DNA of 64,000 nucleotides from Burkholderia sp. Ax-1724 (GCF_011752995.1 NZ_VWWL01000010.1:62001-126000), one strand, 5' to 3'. Shown: positions 9,949 to 19,350, counted from the first letter of the stretch. Made by a program: numbers and translations. The notes: generated by a model not told the origin, from the sequence alone.

Positions 9949-11388
9949 ATGACATCAAAGCCTTCTTCGCGTTCTGCTTCTTCGCTGGCGCGTTCGCGCG
10001 AATCCCGTTTGTCGGCGCTGCATCTGTCGCCCGAATCGCTCGGATTCGCGCTCGACTGCGCGGCTCAGGCTGTCGGTGCCGTGCGTCTCGGCGCGGCCCT
10101 GCCCGCGGCGCTGCAAGCCGTTCTCGTGTCCGTGCCTGAAGGCAGCGCCGCGGCGGCACGCGGCGCGGTGCAGGACATCGCCTACCGCACGATGCGGCGC
10201 CTCGCGAGCGCCGAGTGGCTGATCGCGAGGCTCGTCAAGAAAGCGCCGGCGCCGCATGTCGCCCATATACTCGCCTGCGCTTTCGCGCTGCTCGTCGACG
10301 ACGAAGCGAGTGCCGCCTACACGCCGTTCACGGTGGTCGACCAGGCGGTGAGCGCGATCGGCGCGCGTCGCGAATTCGTCTTCGCGAAGGGGCTCGTCAA
10401 CGCGGTGCTGCGCAGTTTCCTGCGCGAACGCGAGACGTTTCTCGCCGCCATCCAAGCCGACGAAGTGGCGCGCTGGAACTATCCGGCCTGGTGGATCGAC
10501 GCCGTGAAGCGCGCGTGGCCCGGCGCATGGCAGTCCGTGCTGGCGGCCGGCAATACGCACGGTCCGCTCACGTTGCGCGTGAACGCGCGCCATTCGACCG
10601 TCGACGCGTACCTGCAAGTGCTGCAGCGTGATCACATCGCCGCGCGCAAGGTGGGCGAGCATGCAGTTCGGCTCGACACGCCGATGCCCGTCGAGCGCAT
10701 TCCCGGCTTCGGCGAAGGTGCGGTGTCGGTGCAGGATGCCGGCGCGCAACTCGCCGCGCAACTGCTCGGCGCGCGCGACGGCATGCGCGTGCTCGACGCC
10801 TGCGCGGCGCCCGGCGGCAAGACCGGCCATCTGCTCGAACTCGCCAGGCTGCAACTCGTTGCGCTCGAAAGCGACGCGTCGCGCGCGCGCCGCATCGGCG
10901 AAAACCTGCGGCGGCTGAAGCTCGAAGCAGAAGTGCGCATCGGCGACGCGGGCAACCCCGCGCAATGGCACGACGACCTCGACCAGCCGTTCGACCGCAT
11001 CCTCGCCGATGTGCCGTGCTCGGCCTCGGGCATCGTGCGGCGCCATCCGGACATTCGCTGGCTGCGTCGCGAATCCGACATCGCCGCGCTCGCCGCCGAG
11101 CAGCGCCGCATTCTCGGCGCGCTCTGGCCGCTCGTGAAACCAGGCGGCGAGTTGCTCTACGTTACGTGTTCGATCTTCCCCGAAGAAGGCGAGTTGCAGG
11201 CACAGTGGTTTGGAAACCAGCATCAGGATGCGGTACGATTGGACGCGCCGGGGCAGCTTTTACCCTCAGTGGCCCGCGCGCCCGCCGACTCATCGGCCGG
11301 TTCTCATGCCGGACAGCCTGCTGAAGACAGCGCCGGCGCGAACTCAGACCACGACGGATTTTTCTACGCGCGCTTTCAGAAACGGTGA
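9949..11388 (+). CDS. rsmB: 16S rRNA (cytosine-967-C5) methyltransferase RsmB
   Basis: The protein has about 479 residues. An N-terminal NusB-like RNA-binding domain (about residues 55-180) is followed by a Rossmann methyltransferase domain. The SAM-binding motif is DACAAPGGKTGHLLE. The two cysteine motifs of m5C methyltransferases are DVPCSASGIVRRHPDIRW and VTCSIFPEEGE. The frame is open to 9898, so an earlier start is possible; I prefer the ATG at 9949. The stop overlaps the GTG start of the next gene by 4 bp. Confidence 0.95.
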   Translation: MTSKPSSRSASSLARSRESRLSALHLSPESLGFALDCAAQAVGAVRLGAALPAALQAVLVSVPEGSAAAARGAVQDIAYRTMRRLASAEWLIARLVKKAPAPHVAHILACAFALLVDDEASAAYTPFTVVDQAVSAIGARREFVFAKGLVNAVLRSFLRERETFLAAIQADEVARWNYPAWWIDAVKRAWPGAWQSVLAAGNTHGPLTLRVNARHSTVDAYLQVLQRDHIAARKVGEHAVRLDTPMPVERIPGFGEGAVSVQDAGAQLAAQLLGARDGMRVLDACAAPGGKTGHLLELARLQLVALESDASRARRIGENLRRLKLEAEVRIGDAGNPAQWHDDLDQPFDRILADVPCSASGIVRRHPDIRWLRRESDIAALAAEQRRILGALWPLVKPGGELLYVTCSIFPEEGELQAQWFGNQHQDAVRLDAPGQLLPSVARAPADSSAGSHAGQPAEDSAGANSDHDGFFYARFQKR

Positions 11389-11984
11389 CCATCAAACGCT
11401 TCTTCCCGCTTCGGCTCGCTGCCGTGTTCTGGATCGCGCTGGCCGTATGGCTGGCAGCGCCGGGCGCGGCGCACGCTGATTCGATCGCGGTGCAGCGGGC
11501 GTCGCTGCAGGCCGACAATGGCGGCTGGAGTCTCGATGCGCACTTCGACTTCGAGCTGAACAGCAATCTCGAAGACGCGGTCAACAAGGGCATTCCGCTT
11601 TATTTCACGACCGATTTCGAACTGAGCCGGCCGCGCTGGTACTGGTTCGACGAGCAGCCAGTGAGCGTATCGCAGAGCCTGCGCCTGTCGTTCCAGCCGC
11701 TCACGCGCGAGTATCGCGTGTCGAGTGTATCGTCGGGCGGGTTGCAGCTTGGCTTTTCCTCGCTCAAGGATGCGCTCGCGGTCATCAAGCACATCACGTC
11801 GTGGCACGTGATCGACCGCAACCAGGTGCATGCCGACGAAACCTATACCGCGTCGGTGCGCATGCAGCTCGACATCGCACTGATGCCCAAGCCGTTCCAG
11901 ATCGACGCGGTGAACAACCGCGACTGGAACCTCGCCTCCGACTGGAAGCGTTTCACTTTCACGGCGACAGAACGTGCTAAATAA
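11385..11984 (+). CDS. DUF4390 secreted protein preceding ntrY
   Basis: This protein of 199 residues starts at a GTG that overlaps the rsmB stop. A signal peptide with hydrophobic core ends at AHA (cleavage after about residue 31). The rest is predicted extracytoplasmic and beta-rich, with features of the DUF4390 family as I know it. It lies directly between rsmB and the NtrY-like kinase and overlaps the latter by 11 bp. This invites the guess that it works with the kinase's periplasmic sensing part; the biochemical role is unknown. Confidence 0.85.
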   Translation: MTIKRFFPLRLAAVFWIALAVWLAAPGAAHADSIAVQRASLQADNGGWSLDAHFDFELNSNLEDAVNKGIPLYFTTDFELSRPRWYWFDEQPVSVSQSLRLSFQPLTREYRVSSVSSGGLQLGFSSLKDALAVIKHITSWHVIDRNQVHADETYTASVRMQLDIALMPKPFQIDAVNNRDWNLASDWKRFTFTATERAK

Positions 11985-14400
11985 AGTGCGCTCATCTCCT
12001 ACCAGTGTCAGCAGCATCGTCGTGCGCGTGCTGGTGTCGACGGTCGCGGTCACGGCCGTGCTGCTGCTCGTGCTGCTGGCCGCCGCGAGCGCGAATACCG
12101 AATTCTTCGACCGCTACTACCAGTGGCTCTACGCGGCCAACGTCGCGGTCGCGATGATCTTTCTGCTGGTGGTGGCGGCGCTCGTCGTCATCATCATCGT
12201 GCGATTGCGAACGGGCAAATTCGGCACGCGGCTGCTCGCGAAGCTGGCGTTCTTCATGGCGCTGGTCGGCGTCGTGCCGGGCGGCATCATCTACATCGTG
12301 TCGTATCAGTTCGTCTCGCGCAGCATCGAATCGTGGTTCGACGTGAACGTCGAAACCGCGCTCTCGGCCGGCCTCAATCTCGGGCGCGGCATGCTCGACG
12401 CGTCGCTGTCCGATCTGCAGACGAAGGCGCGTCTGATGTCCGAGCAACTGGCCAGCGCCGATGCCGCCGGCACCACGCTGACGTTGCTGCGTTTGCGCGA
12501 TCAGTTCGGCGTGCAGGACGCGACGATCGTCGAGCCGACCCGCAGCATGTCGGGCGCGACGCCGGACATGCACGTGGTCGCGCAGGCGTCCGGCAACTAC
12601 GCGATGCTGCTGCCGAGCGATCTGCCGACCCCGTTGATGATCGACCAGGCGCGCGGTCGCGGCTATGCGGCGATCGAAGGCGAAGTGGACGGCGATCCGC
12701 ATGCGCACGGCGGCAAGGGCGCGCTGCGTTTGCGCGTCGTGCAGCGCATTCCCGATTCGAACGCGTCGCTCCTGCAGCCAGCCGAACGCTTCCTGCAACT
12801 GACGCAGCCGGTCTCGACCACGCTCGCGCGCAATGCCGATTCGGTGCAGCGCGCCTATCGCGAGTATCAGGAGAAGGCGCTCGGCCGTACTGGCCTGCGC
12901 AAGATGTATATCGGCACGCTGACGCTGTCGCTGTTTCTCGCGACCTTCATCGCGATGATGCTCGCGCTCGCGCTCGGCAATCAGCTCGCGCGGCCGTTGT
13001 TCCTGCTCGCGCAGGGCACCAAGGAAATTACCGAGGGCGACTACACGCCGAAGCGCGAGATCAAGTCACGCGACGAACTCGGCTTCCTCACGCAGTCGTT
13101 CAATGCGATGACGCGGCAGTTGTCCGAAGCGCGGGCGGCGGTCGAGAACAACCGCATCGCGCTCGAGCATTCGAAGGCGTATCTCGAAAGCATTCTCGCG
13201 AATCTGACCGCGGGCGTGTTCGTGTTCGACCGGCAGTTCAGGATCACCACCGCGAATCGCGGTGCCGAGCGGATTTTCCGTCAGCCGTTCCAGACCGTGC
13301 TCGGTTCGTCGCTCGATCAGATCGGTGTGCTCAGCGAATTCGGCGCGATGGTGCGCAAGGCGTTTGCCGACCGCGAAGCGGCGAGCGGCGACGGCCGCGA
13401 CGACGGCGGGCACTGGCAGCAGCAGTTCTCGGTGCAGGTGCCGGGCGAAACCGAACCGCTCACGCTGCTCGTGCGCGGCGCGCGTCTCGTCTCGGCCACC
13501 GAGCGCGATACAGACGACATGCAGACCTCGGGCTACGTGATCGTGTTCGACGACATCTCCGACGTGATCTCCGCGCAGCGTTCGATTGCCTGGGGCGAAG
13601 TCGCGCGGCGTCTCGCGCACGAGATCAAGAACCCGCTCACGCCGATCCAGCTTTCCGCCGAGCGCTTGCAGATGAAGCTCGCCGACAAGCTCGCGCCATC
13701 CGATGCGGACGTGTTGAAGCGCGGCGCGACCACGATCGTCAATCAGGTCGCCGCGATGAAGCAGATGGTCGACAATTTCCGCGACTACGCGCGCACGCCA
13801 CCGGCCGTGCTCGCGCATCTGCAACTGAACGATCTGGTCAGCGAAGTGCTCACGCTGTACGGTATCGAGGAAGGCAAGGGCGCGATCCAGGTCGAGCTCG
13901 CCGCGTTGCCCGCGATTCGCGGCGACGCGACGCAGTTGCGCCAGGTGATTCACAACCTGTTGCAGAACGCGCAGGATGCGGTCGCCGAGGTCGAGCATCC
14001 GCGTGTTTTGCTCGAGACGAGGACAGTAGAATACGGAGACCCCGATGCGGAAGGCAAAGTACGCGTCGCGGTACGTCTGACAGTGTCGGATAACGGACCG
14101 GGCTTTCCCGCGCGTATTCTCACGCGCGCGTTCGAGCCTTACGTGACCACCAAGGCCAAGGGCACGGGCCTGGGTCTTGCGATGGTCAAGAAGATCGTCG
14201 ACGAACATGGCGCGCGCATCGACATTCGCAATCGCATGAAGGCCGGCGACGTGATCGAAGGCGCGCAGATTTCGATCCTCTTCCTTCAACTGGCGGACGA
14301 CACGGCGGCACCCGGTGCGCATGGCGCAGGCGCGCATCCGGTGCATGGCGGTACGTCGCAGGGAACGACAAAAGCAACAGTGCAGACAAGGGCAGCGTAA
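11974..14400 (+). CDS. ntrY: NtrY-like membrane sensor histidine kinase
   Basis: This kinase has 808 residues. Hydrophobic helices lie near the N terminus (about 20-40, 50-70 and 90-110) and another near 310-335. They enclose an extracytoplasmic domain and are followed by HAMP, PAS and the phospho-acceptor motif RRLAHEIKNPLTPIQLSAER. The ATP-binding domain ends with NLLQNAQDA, DNGPGF and KGTGLGLAMV. This order matches NtrY, a regulator of nitrogen or redox responses. The GTG start at 11974 overlaps the DUF4390 stop; GTG at 11986 is an alternative. The stop codon abuts the ATG of the partner regulator, so both are surely co-translated. Confidence 0.92.
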   Translation: MLNKVRSSPTSVSSIVVRVLVSTVAVTAVLLLVLLAAASANTEFFDRYYQWLYAANVAVAMIFLLVVAALVVIIIVRLRTGKFGTRLLAKLAFFMALVGVVPGGIIYIVSYQFVSRSIESWFDVNVETALSAGLNLGRGMLDASLSDLQTKARLMSEQLASADAAGTTLTLLRLRDQFGVQDATIVEPTRSMSGATPDMHVVAQASGNYAMLLPSDLPTPLMIDQARGRGYAAIEGEVDGDPHAHGGKGALRLRVVQRIPDSNASLLQPAERFLQLTQPVSTTLARNADSVQRAYREYQEKALGRTGLRKMYIGTLTLSLFLATFIAMMLALALGNQLARPLFLLAQGTKEITEGDYTPKREIKSRDELGFLTQSFNAMTRQLSEARAAVENNRIALEHSKAYLESILANLTAGVFVFDRQFRITTANRGAERIFRQPFQTVLGSSLDQIGVLSEFGAMVRKAFADREAASGDGRDDGGHWQQQFSVQVPGETEPLTLLVRGARLVSATERDTDDMQTSGYVIVFDDISDVISAQRSIAWGEVARRLAHEIKNPLTPIQLSAERLQMKLADKLAPSDADVLKRGATTIVNQVAAMKQMVDNFRDYARTPPAVLAHLQLNDLVSEVLTLYGIEEGKGAIQVELAALPAIRGDATQLRQVIHNLLQNAQDAVAEVEHPRVLLETRTVEYGDPDAEGKVRVAVRLTVSDNGPGFPARILTRAFEPYVTTKAKGTGLGLAMVKKIVDEHGARIDIRNRMKAGDVIEGAQISILFLQLADDTAAPGAHGAGAHPVHGGTSQGTTKATVQTRAA

Positions 14401-15087
14401 ATGGCAACCATCCTGGTGGTAGATGATGAAATGGGCATCCGGGAATTGCTCTCGGAGATCCTGAGCGACGAGGGGCACGTCGTGGAGGCCGCTGAAAATG
14501 CGCAGGAGGCGCGCGAGTTCCGCTTGCGTCAGGCGCCGGACCTCGTGCTGCTCGACATCTGGATGCCCGACACCGACGGCGTGACGTTGCTCAAGGAATG
14601 GGCCGCGCAAGGTCAGTTGACCATGCCGGTCATCATGATGTCCGGCCACGCGACTATCGATACTGCGGTCGAAGCGACGAAGATCGGCGCGCTCAATTTT
14701 CTCGAGAAACCGATTGCGTTGCAGAAGCTGCTGAAGGCGGTCGAGCAAGGTCTCGCGCGCGGCAATGCGCCGGCGCAGGGAGGCGCGGCCGCGAAGCCGG
14801 CGATGCCGGTGAGCGCGTCGGCGGTCGCATCGGCGGCCGCCTTGCCGATACTCTCGGCCGACGGCATCGGCGGCGGCGCGCTCACTGCGCAAACGGCATC
14901 GATCTCGTTCGACATTCCGCTGCGCGATGCACGCGATGCCTTCGAGCGCGCGTATTTCGAATATCACCTCGCGCGCGAGAACGGCAGCATGACGCGTGTC
15001 GCGGAGAAGACCGGCCTCGAACGCACGCATCTTTATCGCAAGCTCAAGCAACTCGGCGTCGATCTCGGCAAGAACAAGGGCGAATGA
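14401..15087 (+). CDS. ntrX: NtrX-like response regulator without AAA+ domain
   Basis: This is the partner of the preceding kinase, starting one base after its stop. The protein has 228 residues. The receiver domain (about 1-120) has the acidic pair VDDE, the phospho-acceptor Asp52 in LLDIWMP, and the conserved Lys in FLEKPI. The C terminus (about 185-225) is a Fis-type helix-turn-helix with MTRVAEKTGLERTHLYRKLKQLG, as in NtrX. A classical NtrX has about 450 residues with a sigma-54 AAA+ ATPase in the middle; here only an Ala-rich linker of about 55 residues joins the ends. It therefore cannot drive sigma-54 open-complex formation. Confidence 0.9.
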   Translation: MATILVVDDEMGIRELLSEILSDEGHVVEAAENAQEAREFRLRQAPDLVLLDIWMPDTDGVTLLKEWAAQGQLTMPVIMMSGHATIDTAVEATKIGALNFLEKPIALQKLLKAVEQGLARGNAPAQGGAAAKPAMPVSASAVASAAALPILSADGIGGGALTAQTASISFDIPLRDARDAFERAYFEYHLARENGSMTRVAEKTGLERTHLYRKLKQLGVDLGKNKGE

Positions 15088-15181
15088 GTGCCACGTATTG
15101 CACGCAAAGGCCGGTCGACAAAATTTTTTATGAAAGGGCTTGCTGAACTACGGATCGCTTGATATAGTTTCGTTCTTCGTT

Positions 15182-15257
15182 GGCCCGGTAGCTCAGTTGG
15201 TAGAGCAGCGGATTGAAAATCCGCGTGTCGGTGGTTCGATTCCGCCCCAGGCCACCA
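15182..15257 (+). tRNA. tRNA-Phe (anticodon GAA)
   Basis: A 76-base cloverleaf with encoded CCA: D-arm GCTCAGTTGGTAGAGC, anticodon stem-loop with TTGAAAA loop, and T-loop TTCGATT. The acceptor stem pairs GGCCCGG with CCAGGCC, leaving a C-A mismatch at pair 5-68. A terminator-like hairpin follows 6 bases later. Confidence 0.95.
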
Positions 15258-15263
15258 GGATTT

Positions 15264-15298
15264 AGCCCCAGGAAATCGCAAGATTCCTGGGGCTTTTC
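15264..15298 (+). terminator. Terminator after tRNA-Phe
   Basis: An 11-bp perfect stem (15264-15274 with 15284-15294) around a 9-base loop, then TTTT. Its left arm repeats GCCCCAGG, which also occurs at the 3' end of the tRNA. Confidence 0.8.
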
Positions 15299-15684
15299 CG
15301 TTTCAGGTGGTATCCGTTTCTTTGCGTTTCTGCGGCTGGCTCGCGAGTCAGGTCGAGGGCAGCGTTCAACGTCGCGTGATAAAATCGCGCCAGTTCAAGG
15401 ACTTGCATGCGAACGTGTTGCTTCACTCGCGCATCAGTGCAGCGGCTGAATCAGTGCAACACGTGAGTGCCGTGCGTTATGCACGACCCGCGGGCGCGAC
15501 CTGCGGCGAACCCGTCGCCCGACGATCGACGCGATCAACGGTATAAGCGCCCAGTCACGTTCACGTGCAACGCGCGACCTATACTGCTTTGGCCGGCAGC
15601 GGTGCCGGTACATGTCGCGCCGCGTCGCTTGCATGACGCACCTCGCGCAGCGCGACTTGGCACTCTCATTCACGGAGTTTCACG
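15299..15684 (+). other. Intergenic region upstream of queC
   Basis: I see no convincing gene here. A possible -10 box TATACT lies at 15580-15585 without a good -35. I looked for a preQ1-type riboswitch and recognise none. queC probably starts transcription in this region. Confidence 0.5.
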
Positions 15685-16416
15685 GTGATCCGCAAAGACG
15701 CTAAGCGTAGCGCGCTCGTGTTGTTTTCCGGCGGCCAGGATTCCGCCACCTGTCTCGCGTGGGCGCTCGATCGTTACGACACGGTGGAAACGCTCGGTTT
15801 CGATTATGGTCAGCGGCATCGCGTCGAACTCGAATGTCGCGAGGGGTTCCGGCAGGCCGTCACGCGCGCGTTTCCGGCATGGGCCGATCGTCTCGGCGAC
15901 GACCATATGATCGATCTGTCGCTGCTCGGCGCGATCAGCGACACCGCGATGACGCGCGAGATCGAAATCGAGGCCACGGCCAACGGTTTGCCGAACACGT
16001 TCGTGCCGGGCCGCAATCTGATGTTCATGACGATCGCGGCGGCCATTGCTTATCGGCGTGGCTTGCAGGTGCTGGTCGGCGGCATGTGCGAAACGGACTT
16101 CTCGGGCTATCCCGATTGCCGCGACGATACGATGAAGGCGCTGCAGGTCGCGCTCAATCTCGGCATGGACACGCGCTTTGCGCTCGAAACGCCGCTCATG
16201 TGGCTCGACAAGGCCGACACGTGGCGCCTGGCGCACGAGCTCGGCGGCGACGAACTGGTCGAACTGGTGCGCGTCGAGACGCACACCTGCTATGTCGGCG
16301 AACGCTCCGAATTGCATGCGTGGGGCTTCGGCTGCGGCGAATGCCCGGCATGCCGCCTGCGCAAGCGCGGTTACGAGGCCTACCTCGCGGGTGAAAAAGT
16401 CACCGAGCCGGTCTGA
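15685..16416 (+). CDS. queC: 7-cyano-7-deazaguanine synthase QueC
   Basis: QueC converts 7-carboxy-7-deazaguanine to preQ0 with ATP and ammonia, a step of queuosine biosynthesis. The protein has 243 residues. The N-terminal PP-loop SGGQDS is at 15-20. The C-terminal zinc-binding Cys cluster is visible as [14 protein letters not shown], after an earlier Cys in HTCYVGE. Translation starts at GTG, preceded by a GGAG motif. queE follows 85 bp later and queD after that, so the precursor pathway is one operon. Confidence 0.96.
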   Translation: MIRKDAKRSALVLFSGGQDSATCLAWALDRYDTVETLGFDYGQRHRVELECREGFRQAVTRAFPAWADRLGDDHMIDLSLLGAISDTAMTREIEIEATANGLPNTFVPGRNLMFMTIAAAIAYRRGLQVLVGGMCETDFSGYPDCRDDTMKALQVALNLGMDTRFALETPLMWLDKADTWRLAHELGGDELVELVRVETHTCYVGERSELHAWGFGCGECPACRLRKRGYEAYLAGEKVTEPV

Positions 16417-16501
16417 GCGCCGACAAGGCGGTACATCCATCGGGCAGCGAGCGGCGCAAATCACGCGCCATTATCTTCAGGAATACAGGGCAGATAGCAG
16501 T

Positions 16502-17134
16502 ATGACTTACGCGGTCAAGGAAATCTTCTACACGTTGCAGGGCGAGGGCGCGAATGCCGGGCGTCCGGCCGTGTTCTGCCGCTTCGCGGGCTGCAATCTG
16601 TGGTCGGGCCGCGAGGAGGATCGCGCGGAAGCCGTGTGCCGTTTCTGCGATACCGATTTCGTCGGCACCGACGGCGAGAACGGCGGCAAGTACCGCACGC
16701 CTGAAGAACTGGTCGCGATGATCGCGTCGCAATGGCCGCAAGGCGAGGGCGAGCGTTTCGTGGTCTGCACCGGCGGCGAGCCGATGCTGCAACTGGACCA
16801 GCCGCTCGTCGACGCGCTGCATGCGGCCGGCTTCGAGATCGCGATCGAGACCAACGGCTCGCTGCCCGTGCTCGAAACGATCGACTGGATCTGCGTGAGC
16901 CCGAAGGCCGACGCGCCGCTCGTCGTGACCAAAGGCAACGAGCTGAAGGTCGTGATCCCGCAGGACAACCAGCGCCTTGCCGACTACGCGAAGCTCGACT
17001 TCGAGTATTTCCTCGTCCAGCCGATGGACGGCCCCTCGCGCGACATCAACACGAAGCTCGCGATCGACTGGTGCAAGCGCCATCCGCAGTGGCGCCTGTC
17101 GATGCAGACCCACAAGTATCTGAACATTCCCTGA
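16502..17134 (+). CDS. queE: 7-carboxy-7-deazaguanine synthase QueE
   Basis: This radical-SAM enzyme makes 7-carboxy-7-deazaguanine from 6-carboxytetrahydropterin. The protein has 210 residues. The 4Fe-4S cluster binds at Cys31, Cys46 and Cys49, giving the spacing CX14CX2C found in the proteobacterial QueE type rather than the usual CX3CX2C. FYTLQGEGANAGRP is the N-terminal substrate motif and CTGGEP is the SAM-contacting motif. The chosen ATG gives the normal length. It lies between queC and queD. Confidence 0.95.
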   Translation: MTYAVKEIFYTLQGEGANAGRPAVFCRFAGCNLWSGREEDRAEAVCRFCDTDFVGTDGENGGKYRTPEELVAMIASQWPQGEGERFVVCTGGEPMLQLDQPLVDALHAAGFEIAIETNGSLPVLETIDWICVSPKADAPLVVTKGNELKVVIPQDNQRLADYAKLDFEYFLVQPMDGPSRDINTKLAIDWCKRHPQWRLSMQTHKYLNIP

Positions 17135-17140
17135 TTTGCC

Positions 17141-17599
17141 GTGCTGACGATTACCCGAAAACTCGAATTCGACGCGGGCCACCGCATCCCCGATCACCGC
17201 AGCCAGTGCCGTAATCTGCACGGCCATCGCTATGTGCTCGAAATCACGCTGCAAGGCGATCTGGTCGATACCGAAGGCGCGCCCGATCGCGGCATGGTGA
17301 TGGACTTCGCCGACGTGAAGTCGCTCGCCAACGAGCATCTGGTCGACAAGTGGGACCACGCGTTTCTGGTCTATGCCGGCGACACGCAGGTGCGCGGCTT
17401 TCTCGAAACCATGGCGGGCCACAAGACCGTCGTGCTCGATCGCATTCCGACCGTCGAGAACCTCGCCGCGATCGCATTCGAGATACTCGCTAACGTCTAT
17501 GACGCGCACTACGGCGTGAATCTGCGTCTGCACAAGGTGCGTCTGTACGAGACGCCGAACTGCTGGGCCGACGTGGTCCGCGGCCAGGCGCGCGACTAG
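17141..17599 (+). CDS. queD: 6-carboxytetrahydropterin synthase QueD
   Basis: QueD turns dihydroneopterin triphosphate into 6-carboxytetrahydropterin, the first step special to queuosine synthesis. The protein has 152 residues. Zinc ligands are His14 (DAGHRI), His27 and His29 (LHGHRY), and the catalytic Cys is Cys23. The C-terminal glutamate motif VRLYETPNCWADV is present. It starts at a GTG 6 bp after queE, so it is tightly coupled to it. GTP cyclohydrolase and QueF, which complete the pathway, are not in the window. Confidence 0.95.
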   Translation: MLTITRKLEFDAGHRIPDHRSQCRNLHGHRYVLEITLQGDLVDTEGAPDRGMVMDFADVKSLANEHLVDKWDHAFLVYAGDTQVRGFLETMAGHKTVVLDRIPTVENLAAIAFEILANVYDAHYGVNLRLHKVRLYETPNCWADVVRGQARD

Positions 17600-17811
17600 C
17601 CCCGCTGCTCATTCCCCCCGCCGCGCGAGCGAACCCTCGCGTTATTGTCACGGTATGATCGTTCCGGCAAGCACACGGAGCGAGACATGCCGGTCATCGC
17701 ATTGCGTTGCAGCAGGCATCGGGGCCGTCAGCGCCCCGGTTTCTGCCTGACCTCATATCTGACTCCGCTTCCGGACACTCTTCCGGTCACGAAACTGCGC
17801 GAGGCCAGCCG

Positions 17812-18594
17812 ATGAGCACCTTCACCAATCCCCTCAAGCAACGTCTGAAGGAACCCGCGTCGCTGTTCGGGCTGTGGCTGTCGCTTGGCAGCGATGCCGC
17901 GGCCGAGGCGCTCGCTCATGCCGGCTTCGACTGGCTGCTGATCGACATGGAGCATGCGCCGAACGATAGCGGCGGCGTCGAATCGCAATTGCGCGCGATC
18001 GCTGCGGCGCACCTGCCGAGCGAGCCGGTGGTGCGCGTGCCTGCCAGCGAGCCGTGGCTCGTCAAGCGCGTGCTCGACGCTGGCGCGCGCACGCTGATGT
18101 TCCCGAATATCGAATCCGCCGACGATGCGGCACGCGCCGTGCGGCTCACCCAATATCCGACCGCCGGGGCGCTGGACGGCGAGCGCGGCGTCGCGGGCGT
18201 CGTGCGCGCAGCCGGCTACGGCATGCGGCGCGACTACGTGCAAACGGCCAACGCGCAGATCGCGACGATCGTGCAGATCGAGTCGGCGCGCGGCCTGCGG
18301 GAAGTCGAGAAGATCGCGGCGACGCCGGGCGTCGACTGCGTGTTCGTCGGGCCGGCCGATCTGGCCGCGAGCCTCGGCCATCTAGGCGACGCGAAGCACG
18401 CCGACGTGCTGGCGGCGATGACGCGCATCGTCAGCGCCGCGGACAAGGCCGGCATCATCGCGGGCATTTTCGCGATGGACGTGGCGAGCGCCCGGCAGTA
18501 TCGCGAGGCGGGGTTCCGCTTCATCGCGCTGGCCGCCGACGTCATCTGGATGTTGCGCGCGACCCGTCAGGCATTGCAGGAGGTGAGGTCATGA
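17812..18594 (+). CDS. HpcH/HpaI-type class II aldolase
   Basis: The protein has 260 residues and resembles the HpcH/HpaI (2-oxo acid) aldolase and citrate lyase beta-like family. Recognisable motifs are GLWLSLGSD, FDWLLIDMEHAPND, a phosphate or acid-binding TLMFPNIES, IVQIESARGL (metal-binding Glu) and CVFVGPADLAASLG (metal-binding Asp). The natural substrate is probably a 4-hydroxy-2-oxo acid but cannot be fixed. The ATG at 17812 gives family length; the open frame extends upstream without similarity. The stop overlaps the next start by 4 bp. Confidence 0.92.
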   Translation: MSTFTNPLKQRLKEPASLFGLWLSLGSDAAAEALAHAGFDWLLIDMEHAPNDSGGVESQLRAIAAAHLPSEPVVRVPASEPWLVKRVLDAGARTLMFPNIESADDAARAVRLTQYPTAGALDGERGVAGVVRAAGYGMRRDYVQTANAQIATIVQIESARGLREVEKIAATPGVDCVFVGPADLAASLGHLGDAKHADVLAAMTRIVSAADKAGIIAGIFAMDVASARQYREAGFRFIALAADVIWMLRATRQALQEVRS

Positions 18595-19337
18595 ACGGCG
18601 GAGTGCAAGGCGTCGCGTGGCGCGTCGGCGTGCGGGCGGCGGCCCGGATGAGCGCGCGGGCGGCGCTCGCGGCAGCGCTGCTGGCGAGTGGCGCGTGGGA
18701 TGCCGCGCACGCGCAGGACCGGGTCGCGAAGTCGGACGATCCGCAGACGCAGTCCGCGGTGGCCGACTACAACGCCGGCAATCTCGGCGCGGCGCTGACC
18801 GAGTTCCGCCAGGCCGCCGAGCGCGGCAGCCGGCTCGCCGAGTTCAACTACGCGATGATGCTGCTCAACGGCGAGGGCACGCCGGCCAACGTCGAGGAAG
18901 GCAAGAAGTGGCTGCGCAAGGCCGCCGACGCGAACATGTCCCACGCGCAGTACGTGTACGGCAAGATGTACGACGATGGCGAGTTCGTCGAGCGCGATCC
19001 GGCCGAGGCGCATCGCTGGTTCCTGAAGGCGGCGCAGCAGGGACACGTGCAGGCGCAGCTCGCCCTCGCCAACCAGTTCCTCGACGGACGCGGCACCGAG
19101 CGCGACAACCGGCAGGCCTTCGTCTGGTACAAGAAAGCGGCGCAGGGCGGCGACATGACCGCGCAATACGTGACCGGCTCGTTCTACGAACGCGGCGGCG
19201 ACGGCGTCGACCGGAACCTGAACGTGGCGCGCGCGTATTACGCGGCTGCGGCGGCGCAGGGCGATCCGGCCGCGCGTCTGAAGTATCAGCAGTTGAGCGC
19301 GCAACTGCGCGATCAGAAGGAAGTAAAGCCGCAGTAA
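18591..19337 (+). CDS. Secreted Sel1-repeat (TPR-like) protein
   Basis: The protein has 248 residues. An N-terminal signal peptide ends at AHA-QD near residue 41. After it come about five Sel1-like repeats of about 36 residues, each with the pattern A-x-F-x-Y-A-x-x-L-x-G-x-G or A-x-x-W-x-x-K-A-A. Such repeats mediate protein-protein contacts, often in the periplasm. It overlaps the aldolase stop by 4 bp, so both are translationally coupled although no functional link is obvious. Confidence 0.88.
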   Translation: MNGGVQGVAWRVGVRAAARMSARAALAAALLASGAWDAAHAQDRVAKSDDPQTQSAVADYNAGNLGAALTEFRQAAERGSRLAEFNYAMMLLNGEGTPANVEEGKKWLRKAADANMSHAQYVYGKMYDDGEFVERDPAEAHRWFLKAAQQGHVQAQLALANQFLDGRGTERDNRQAFVWYKKAAQGGDMTAQYVTGSFYERGGDGVDRNLNVARAYYAAAAAQGDPAARLKYQQLSAQLRDQKEVKPQ

Positions 19338-19350
19338 TGACGGCGATGAA

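Noticed and set aside
12123..15051. Long open frames overlapping ntrY and ntrX on both strands
   Set aside because: They are out of frame or antisense to genes with full motifs and show only basic low-complexity composition.
15299..15684. Possible preQ1 riboswitch before queC
   Set aside because: No short pseudoknot-type preQ1 aptamer with an A-rich tail near the start codon was seen.
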